A stretch of 8,310 bases of DNA, taken from contig CAZYVL010000106.1 in NCBI GenBank assembly GCA_964651005.1, forward strand, positions 1-8,310, read 5' to 3'. The notes beneath the pieces were generated by a model, which did not search any database, was not told where the DNA came from, and worked only from the letters and a program-made list of their open reading frames with translations. This stretch comes from DATMFV01 sp964651005 (GTDB lineage Bacteria; Verrucomicrobiota; Verrucomicrobiia; Chthoniobacterales; Chthoniobacteraceae). A program made the position numbers and the translations under genes. Positions within the stretch are counted from its first letter, which is position 1; every line of letters begins with the position of its first letter. This document shows, in pieces, positions 1 through 4,977 of the stretch.

Positions 1-1713
1 CTCGTTCGTCAAGGTGTTCGTGAGATCATAGGTCACGCCCTTGAAGGCGATGCGGAAACCGTAGTCCTTCGTATCCTCAAGCGTGATGCGGAGCAGCTCC
101 GAATTGTTGTAAAGGCTCTCCGAACTCGCCACGAGCTGCGTGAAGACCCCGGCGGTGACGGTCCAGATCTCCAGATCGAGGTTGGCGAAGCTCTCGTCGA
201 TGGCGAGGTCGAGCGTGTTGTCGAAGGAGCGGTTGACGAACCAGTTGAGCGAGATCGTCAGCTCCACCGGGCCGTCGAAGCCGTGCAGGCTCGTGTCAAA
301 GAGGTAGTCGTTCTGCTCGTCGAGGCCGACCGAGCCGAAGTCCCACCCGGCGGAGGAGACGGTGCCGCCGCCGAGGCCCGCCACGTCGGTCGTGCCGAGC
401 GCGTAGGCGCTCACGGAGCGTTCCAGATTCATCGCGCCCGCCCCGGTCTGGTAGTCGAGCGCCTGCGTGGTGCGCTTCACGCCGTCCACGTCCCGCTGGC
501 CGTTGTCCCATCCGGCGGTTCGTTCCGCACCCGCCATGAGCACGGAGCGGATCACTCGCGTATCGAGCGCCTCCGTCTGCCCCGAGAGGTAGACGCCCCC
601 TTTGGCGACATCCTTGAGCAGCGCGACCCCGCCCGCGACGATCGGCGCGGCGAAGCTGGTGCCTGCCATGTCGATCAGGTAGAGATCGGTCGGCAGCGGG
701 TCTTCCGGGTCGGTCACGCCGCCGGTTCCTCCCGTTCCGCCGTAGTAGGCGAGGACGAGGTGCTCGCCGGGCGCGGCGATGTGGACCGTGGCGCGGACCG
801 CCGTGACGGTTTCGCCCGTTTCGGGGTTGTAGAAATCCGACGGCCCCGAGGAGGAGAAGCTGGCCGGGCCGGAGAAGTCGGTGCCGCCGAGCGCGCCGAC
901 AGAAATGCTGTTGTAGCCGGAGGCCGCCCCGCCCACGCTCCCCGGGGCCGGGCCGCTGTTGCCTGCGGCAAAAACCATCGCCACGCTGGAATTCTGCCGG
1001 GCGAGGCCGTCGATCGCCCGCGTGTAGAATTCCGTTCCCGCCGGATCGTCGTAGCCGAAGCTGCTGTTGATGACATCGGGCTTTTTGCCCAGGTCACCGT
1101 TGAAAAAGGTCTTGTACGGCATCAGGAACGACTCGTCGCTCATGGAGAAGCTCCCGAGATCGTCCTGGTCAAACTCCGTGGCGACCGAGCCGGACCAGAG
1201 TTCCGCGAGGGGGGCCATGCCGATGCCGACATAGGTGAGGCCGTCGGTGCTGTAGCCCGTCCCCGCGAGGGCGTGCCCCACCGCCGTCGCATGAAGATCG
1301 AGCTGCCACGGCAGCGGGGCCGTGGCGATGCCGCCCGCCGCGCTGACGTACTCGGTGGGGCCGGACGGGAGGCTCAGGGCGGAGCGGTCGAAGACTTCGT
1401 GCCCGCTCCAGATGGCCCCCCCTTCCACGTTGGCGATCACCGTGTTCCGGCCATAGTAGCCCGCGTTGTAGAAGACCAGCGCCCCGAGGGGCTCATTGAC
1501 GAACGAGTACGCCCCGGTCGTCCCGGAAAGCAGCAGATCCCAGGCGGGAGTCGGGGAGAGATCGGCGGTGGCGGTCTCCTGCCCCCGGGCCGCGCTCAGG
1601 CCGAACGCCAGCAGGAGCGGCAGAAGCAGACCACGGCCCAGGCGCGAGGAGCGCGAGGAGCGGAAGGAGCGCAAGGAGCGCAAGGAGCGGAGGGGGAGTC
1701 GCGAAATCGACAT
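1..1713 (-). CDS. Secreted subtilisin-like (S8) serine protease, C-terminus cut by window edge
   Basis: My own minus-strand reading gives 571 codons without a stop, running off the left edge. S8 landmarks are in order. GYYGRN..IANVEGG aligns with the usual GYTGKG..VAVIDTG block and puts Glu97 at the catalytic Asp position. LHATAVGHALAG carries catalytic His141, AAGNSGP carries oxyanion Asn252, and AGTSFAAP carries catalytic Ser353. The stretch after about residue 440 is rich in Asn, Asp and Leu and looks like a beta-sandwich; a C-terminal sorting or anchoring signal could follow but is not visible. ATG 1713 is preferred because it gives an Arg-rich n-region, a hydrophobic stretch at about 28-41 and possible cleavage near 42-44. 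No Shine-Dalgarno precedes it. In-frame ATGs at 1791 and 1887 would bury this signal. It is divergent from the vWA operon and probably acts outside the cytoplasm. Substrate is unknown. Family call is firm; activity is uncertain because of the Glu. Confidence 0.88.
   Translation of the reverse strand, partial: MSISRLPLRSLRSLRSFRSSRSSRLGRGLLLPLLLAFGLSAARGQETATADLSPTPAWDLLLSGTTGAYSFVNEPLGALVFYNAGYYGRNTVIANVEGGAIWSGHEVFDRSALSLPSGPTEYVSAAGGIATAPLPWQLDLHATAVGHALAGTGYSTDGLTYVGIGMAPLAELWSGSVATEFDQDDLGSFSMSDESFLMPYKTFFNGDLGKKPDVINSSFGYDDPAGTEFYTRAIDGLARQNSSVAMVFAAGNSGPAPGSVGGAASGYNSISVGALGGTDFSGPASFSSSGPSDFYNPETGETVTAVRATVHIAAPGEHLVLAYYGGTGGTGGVTDPEDPLPTDLYLIDMAGTSFAAPIVAGGVALLKDVAKGGVYLSGQTEALDTRVIRSVLMAGAERTAGWDNGQRDVDGVKRTTQALDYQTGAGAMNLERSVSAYALGTTDVAGLGGGTVSSAGWDFGSVGLDEQNDYLFDTSLHGFDGPVELTISLNWFVNRSFDNTLDLAIDESFANLDLEIWTVTAGVFTQLVASSESLYNNSELLRITLEDTKDYGFRIAFKGVTYDLTNTLTNE
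1642..1694 (-). repeat. 9-bp tandem repeat inside the protease signal peptide
   Basis: On the plus strand five consecutive 9-bp units follow the consensus GCGCRAGGA (1642-1650, 1651-1659, 1660-1668 as GCGGAAGGA, 1669-1677, 1678-1686), then a partial sixth unit to about 1694. Read on the minus strand in the protease frame, each unit encodes Arg-Ser-Leu, Arg-Ser-Phe or Arg-Ser-Ser, covering about residues 7-24. Because the unit is a multiple of three, gain or loss of copies would change the length of the signal-peptide n-region without breaking the frame. Confidence 0.85.
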
Positions 1714-1888
1714 AAGGAAAAGAGGGGGGAAGCGCGGGGAGCGGGAGACACCCACTCCGATGCCGAATCCACGGAAGGCTTTTATCAGCATGGGGCCGTT
1801 TCCGGCAAGCCCGCAGGGCACCCACGCCCCTTCGCCCAACCACCCTTTGCGCAAAGCGCGATTCCATCCGAGGATGGTTCGTGTCATA
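1714..1888. other. Intergenic region between protease and palindromic element
   Basis: About 175 bp upstream of the protease. The protease frame stays open here but shows no protein-like composition, and I see no RNA gene. The region contains one perfect 12-bp palindrome, CTTTGCGCAAAG, at 1845-1856, which could be an operator or chance. No clear -35/-10 pair is visible apart from the extended -10-like sequence at the edge of the palindrome. Confidence 0.5.
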
Positions 1889-1894
1889 ATACCA
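1886..1894 (-). promoter_or_regulatory. Possible extended -10 promoter reading toward the protease
   Basis: On the minus strand TGGTATTAT at the left end of the palindrome matches the extended -10 pattern TGnTATAAT with one change. Initiation would fall near 1879 and leave a leader of about 165 nt before ATG 1713. The in-frame ATG at 1887 would lie inside this -10, which is a further reason to doubt that start. Motif match only. Confidence 0.27.
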
Positions 1895-2050
1895 AATCTT
1901 TTCAATAATGAGACGCTCGGGCTTGGTCTTTTCGAGTCAGGCGGCGTTGTCAGGCGGAGTCGCTATCAAAAGATGGCGCCCCCGCCTTCCGCCTTGCCTG
2001 GCTCAAAAACCCCTGCGCCATAGCGTCTCCTTCTTTCGAAGATTTGGTAT
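1889..2050. mobile_element. Long imperfect palindrome, MITE- or REP-like element
   Basis: The outer arms ATACCAAATCTT (1889-1900) and AAGATTTGGTAT (2039-2050) are exact inverse complements. Inside them GAGACGCT (1910-1917) matches AGCGTCTC (2022-2029). The central stem pairs 1953-1967 with 1972-1986 around an AAAA loop (1968-1971), with two mismatches and one G-T pair. All three arm pairs share one centre of symmetry (1969.5), so the 162-bp unit can fold into a single long hairpin with internal bulges. There is no ORF of its own. If the edges are taken as 1890 and 2049, TAA flanks both sides (1887-1889 and 2050-2052), which may be a 3-bp target duplication. A non-autonomous transposable element is the best guess; a REP/BIME-type repeat is the alternative. 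Which transposase would mobilise it is unknown. Confidence 0.65.
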
Positions 2051-2053
2051 AAC
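2045..2053 (+). promoter_or_regulatory. Possible extended -10 promoter reading into the DUF58 operon
   Basis: TGGTATAAC at the right end of the palindrome resembles an extended -10 element (TGnTATAAT). It lies 12 bp before the GTG at 2066, so transcripts would be almost leaderless. The sequence about 17 bp upstream (near 2025-2030, GTCTCC) is a poor -35. This is a motif match only. Confidence 0.3.
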
Positions 2054-2065
2054 CTCCCAAGCGCC

Positions 2066-3046
2066 GTGGAAGAAGCCCTCCCCCTGTTCGATTCCGCCTT
2101 TTTGGCCAAGCTGGAGCAGCTACACCTGCTCTCGCGCAAGATTTTTCGCGGGCAGCAGCACGCCGAACGGCGTTCGCGGCAGACCGGCTCCAGCCTGGAA
2201 TTTGCCGATTACCGCGACTACGCCCCCGGGGACGATCTCCGGGCCGTAGACTGGAATGTCTTTGGCCGCCTCAACCGGCTTTTTGTAAAGCTCTTCGAAG
2301 CCGAGCAGGATCTTCACGTCTGCCTGCTGGTGGATTGCAGCGCGTCGATGCTCTGGCTGCCGGGGTCGGCCTCCTCTGCCGGAGAGGCGGGCGCGCGCCG
2401 GACGAAGTTTGACCACGCGCGCCGGATCGCCGCCGCCCTCGCCTACGTGGCGCTCGCCAATCTCGACCGGGTGAATCTCTTCCCCTTCGCCGGGGAGCTG
2501 GGGGCGGACCCGGGGTTTGTCCGGGGGCGGCAGCAGTTCCATTCCATCCTCGATTTCCTGCGGCGGCTCTCCAGCCAGCCCGGGGCGGGGGCAGAAGCGG
2601 GGGCGGGGATGGGGGGGGCCACGCGGATGCGCGCGAGCTTCCGCACGTTTGCCCACCGGATGAAACGGCGGGGGCTGGTCTTCGTATTGAGCGATTTTTT
2701 CGACCCCGAGGCCGGGGAGGCGCTCGCTTATCTGCGCCAGCAGCACTTCGAGGTCTCCGCCTTGCAGGTGCTTGATGAAGCGGAACTCGACCCCGCTCTC
2801 GCCGGGAACGGGGAAGGGGGGCTGGAGGGCGATCTCCGGCTCGTCGATGCGGAGTCGCACGAGACGTTCGATCTCATGGCCGACAAGACGCTGCTGGAGG
2901 CGTACCGGGAGCAGTTCAGCCGGTTTGTCGCCGGGGTGGAGCACGGCTGCCGCCAGCGCGCCATCGGGTTCATCCAGACCACGACCGCCGTGGCGTTCGA
3001 GGATCTGGTGCTGCGGGTCTTGCGGGAGAGCCATCTTGTCAAATGA
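2066..3046 (+). CDS. DUF58-domain protein with vWA-like fold
   Basis: A 326-residue cytoplasmic protein without membrane segments, close to the usual DUF58 length of about 300. The N-terminal half has the family signature: FADYRDYAPGDDLRAVDWN at 46-64, then RLFVKLFEAEQD at 71-82. A vWA-like fold follows, with MIDAS residues Asp90, Ser92 and Ser94 in VDCSASM and Asp210 in VLSDFFD. A Gly/Ala linker at about 171-187 is encoded by long G runs. DUF58 proteins usually sit next to a MoxR AAA+ ATPase and are thought to work with it on vWA client proteins; biochemical function is poorly known. The GTG start is chosen because LFDSAFLAKLEQL is the normal family start. It has no clear Shine-Dalgarno and begins only 16 bp after the palindrome. 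The stop overlaps the next start (ATGA). Confidence 0.92.
   Translation: MEEALPLFDSAFLAKLEQLHLLSRKIFRGQQHAERRSRQTGSSLEFADYRDYAPGDDLRAVDWNVFGRLNRLFVKLFEAEQDLHVCLLVDCSASMLWLPGSASSAGEAGARRTKFDHARRIAAALAYVALANLDRVNLFPFAGELGADPGFVRGRQQFHSILDFLRRLSSQPGAGAEAGAGMGGATRMRASFRTFAHRMKRRGLVFVLSDFFDPEAGEALAYLRQQHFEVSALQVLDEAELDPALAGNGEGGLEGDLRLVDAESHETFDLMADKTLLEAYREQFSRFVAGVEHGCRQRAIGFIQTTTAVAFEDLVLRVLRESHLVK
2582..2618 (+). other. Five closely spaced G runs, candidate G-quadruplex
   Basis: Runs of 4, 5, 5, 4 and 8 G occur at 2582-2585, 2587-2591, 2599-2603, 2605-2608 and 2611-2618, separated by 1, 7, 1 and 2 bases. They encode the Gly/Ala linker of the DUF58 protein. They could form a quadruplex in the coding strand or mRNA, and the 8-G tract is also a likely site of replication slippage or sequencing error. 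Confidence 0.5.
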
Positions 3047-4968
3047 TGTTCCTGAACCCCATCGGCTGGTTGTTTCTCGGGCTTGTGCCGGTGGTGGTGG
3101 CGCTTTATCTGCGGCGCGTGCGTCGCCGGGAGGTCGCCGTGCCGACGCTCCTCTTCTGGCGGCTTGCCATGGGGGAGCAGCGCCACCGCGCCTTCCTCGG
3201 GCGGCTGCGCCAGTGGCTTTCGCTGCTGCTCGCGCTGCTCATCCTGCTGTTGCTGGTTTTGGCGCTGGTCCGCCCGGAGCTCAAACGGATCGCCGCCTCC
3301 GGGGAATCGACCGTCATCGTGCTCGACGTCCGGGCGCGGATGCAGGCGCTGGAGCCGGGGGGCGGCAGCCGCTTTGCCCGGGCGCTGGAGCTGGCCCGGC
3401 GGCGGGCGGCGGGCGCGCGGGAGGGCAACAGCGTGGCGGTCCTCACGGCGGGGCCGGAGACGCGGGTGGTCTCGGCGTTCAGCGAGGACGCGGCGCTTTT
3501 GCGCGAACGCTTGCGGGGGGTGATCCCCACCGACGCGCCGGGCGATCTCGCCCCCTCCCTTGCGCTCGCGCGCGAACTGCTCGCCACGCGCCCGGGCGCA
3601 CACCGCATCCTCCTGCTCACGGACCGCCCGCCTCCAACCCCGGCTCCCGCTCCGGCGCTGGAGAAAGACCCAACCCCACCGGTGCTGGAGGTCGTGGCGG
3701 TCGGCTCGCCGCGCGATAACGTGGCGATCACCCGCTTTGCCGCCCGCGCCCAGCTTGCAAGCCCCCAGACGGCGGACTTGCTCCTCTCTCTTGCCAATTT
3801 CGGGGAGAAACCGGCGCGCGGAACCGTGGAGATCGCGTGCGACGGCGCGCTGCTCGATGTCAGGCCATTCTCCCTCGCTCCCGGCGAACGCCGCAGCGAT
3901 GTCTTCCCCGCGTTGCCCGCCGCGAGCGCGAGCGCGGGCCGCCTGAGCGCGCGGCTCAAGCTGGAGGAGGGGGAGGACGCCCTGCCGCTCGACAACACGG
4001 CGCGCACGCTCCTCCCCGCCGCGCGACTGCGGCGCGTGCTGCTGGTGACGGCGGGGAACTGGTTTCTGGAGAAGCTCTTTGCGTCCGATCCGGCAGTGCA
4101 GTTCGAGCTGCTCGCCCCCGGGAATTTCCAGCCGGAGATGGCGCGTGGCTTCGACGTGGTGGTGTACGACGACTGCGGCCCAACGGCTTCGGCTTCGGCA
4201 TCGCCCTCGGGTTCCGCCCCGGGCACGTTCGAGGGGAACGCGCTTTTTCTGAAATCAAGCCCCCTCGGGAGCGCCGGGGTGCTTAAGGAGCCGCTTGTCA
4301 CCGACTCGGATGCCGACAGCCCGCTGCTCCGCTTCGTGCAATGGCGCAACGTGACGCTGCTGCGCGCGGTGGAGATCGCCCCGCCCCGCTGGGAGGGGTG
4401 GGAGTTCCACGCGCCGCTGCGCTCCTTCCAGCACCCGCTCATCCTCGCGGGGACGCAGCGCGGGCAACCGGGGCAACCGGGCCGGAGGATGGCTGTTTTC
4501 GCCTTTGACGTGGCGGAGAGCGATCTGCCGCTGCGCGTCGCTTTCCCGCTGCTGATGTCGAACACCCTCCAGTGGCTCGCGGAGGGNNNNNNNNNNNNNN
4601 NNNNNNNNNNNNNNNNNNNNNNNNNNNNNNNNNNNNNNNNNNNNNNNNNNNNNNNNNNNNNNNNNNNNNNNNNNNNNNNNNNNNNNTTCCAGCCGTTGCG
4701 CGACGGGTTTTACCGCCTGGAGAGCGCGGGCACGCCGCCGCGCTCCATCGCCGTGAACACCTTCAGCGAGGCGGAGTCCGATCTTCGCGGACCATCCGGT
4801 GCCGCGCCGCGTTCCGGGGGAGCGGCGGAGAAGGCCCCGGGCGCGCCCGGCTCGCGTTCCTGGTTCGAGGCGGAGACGATCCGGCCACCGTGGCAATGGC
4901 TCGCGCTGGCGGCGCTCGCCCTGCTGTGGCTGGAGTGGGGGCTGTTTCACCGGAGGCGCACGGAGTAA
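3043..4968 (+). CDS. BatA-like membrane protein with degenerate vWA domain (contains assembly gap)
   Basis: The N-terminus MMFLNPIGWLFLGLVPVVVA matches the N-terminal aerotolerance-regulator (BatA) domain: TM helices at about 5-23 and 57-77 with a basic VRRREVAVPTLLFW loop between. A vWA-like region starts at about 90, but its MIDAS motif reads DVRARM (Asp95, Arg97, Arg99) instead of DxSxS, so metal binding there is unlikely. A beta-sandwich-like segment (about 225-310) and a Rossmann-like segment (RVLLVTAGNWFLEKLF, then FDVVVYDDCG) follow. A third TM segment sits near the C-terminus (WQWLALAALALLWLEWGLF), ending in a basic tail. Low-complexity Pro/Ala and Ser/Ala patches lie between domains. 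ATG 3043 overlaps the DUF58 stop (ATGA), suggesting translational coupling; ATG 3046 is an alternative. The 100-N gap at 4587-4686 falls before the last beta-rich and TM part. Both sides happen to be in frame, but true length is unknown. Exact function is not known. Confidence 0.85.
   Translation: MMFLNPIGWLFLGLVPVVVALYLRRVRRREVAVPTLLFWRLAMGEQRHRAFLGRLRQWLSLLLALLILLLLVLALVRPELKRIAASGESTVIVLDVRARMQALEPGGGSRFARALELARRRAAGAREGNSVAVLTAGPETRVVSAFSEDAALLRERLRGVIPTDAPGDLAPSLALARELLATRPGAHRILLLTDRPPPTPAPAPALEKDPTPPVLEVVAVGSPRDNVAITRFAARAQLASPQTADLLLSLANFGEKPARGTVEIACDGALLDVRPFSLAPGERRSDVFPALPAASASAGRLSARLKLEEGEDALPLDNTARTLLPAARLRRVLLVTAGNWFLEKLFASDPAVQFELLAPGNFQPEMARGFDVVVYDDCGPTASASASPSGSAPGTFEGNALFLKSSPLGSAGVLKEPLVTDSDADSPLLRFVQWRNVTLLRAVEIAPPRWEGWEFHAPLRSFQHPLILAGTQRGQPGQPGRRMAVFAFDVAESDLPLRVAFPLLMSNTLQWLAEXXXXXXXXXXXXXXXXXXXXXXXXXXXXXXXXXXFQPLRDGFYRLESAGTPPRSIAVNTFSEAESDLRGPSGAAPRSGGAAEKAPGAPGSRSWFEAETIRPPWQWLALAALALLWLEWGLFHRRRTE
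4587..4686. other. Assembly gap, 100 N
   Basis: Exactly 100 undetermined bases inside the BatA-like gene, the conventional placeholder for a gap of unknown size. The flanking protein segments are WLAEG before and FQPLRDGFYRLE after. They belong to one polypeptide in one frame if the gap length is 1 modulo 3, which 100 satisfies. Confidence 0.97.
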
Positions 4969-4977
4969 GGGAGCACC

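Noticed and set aside
283..1908. Plus-strand open frame of 541 codons opposite the protease
   Set aside because: Composition is Arg/Gly/Ala/Val-rich with no recognisable motifs. The opposite strand encodes a clear S8 protease with all motif blocks, so this is a GC-rich shadow frame.
1889..2050. The palindrome as an intrinsic terminator or CRISPR-like unit
   Set aside because: It sits between two divergent gene starts, lacks a terminal U tract and is far longer than a terminator. It occurs once here with no spacer array.
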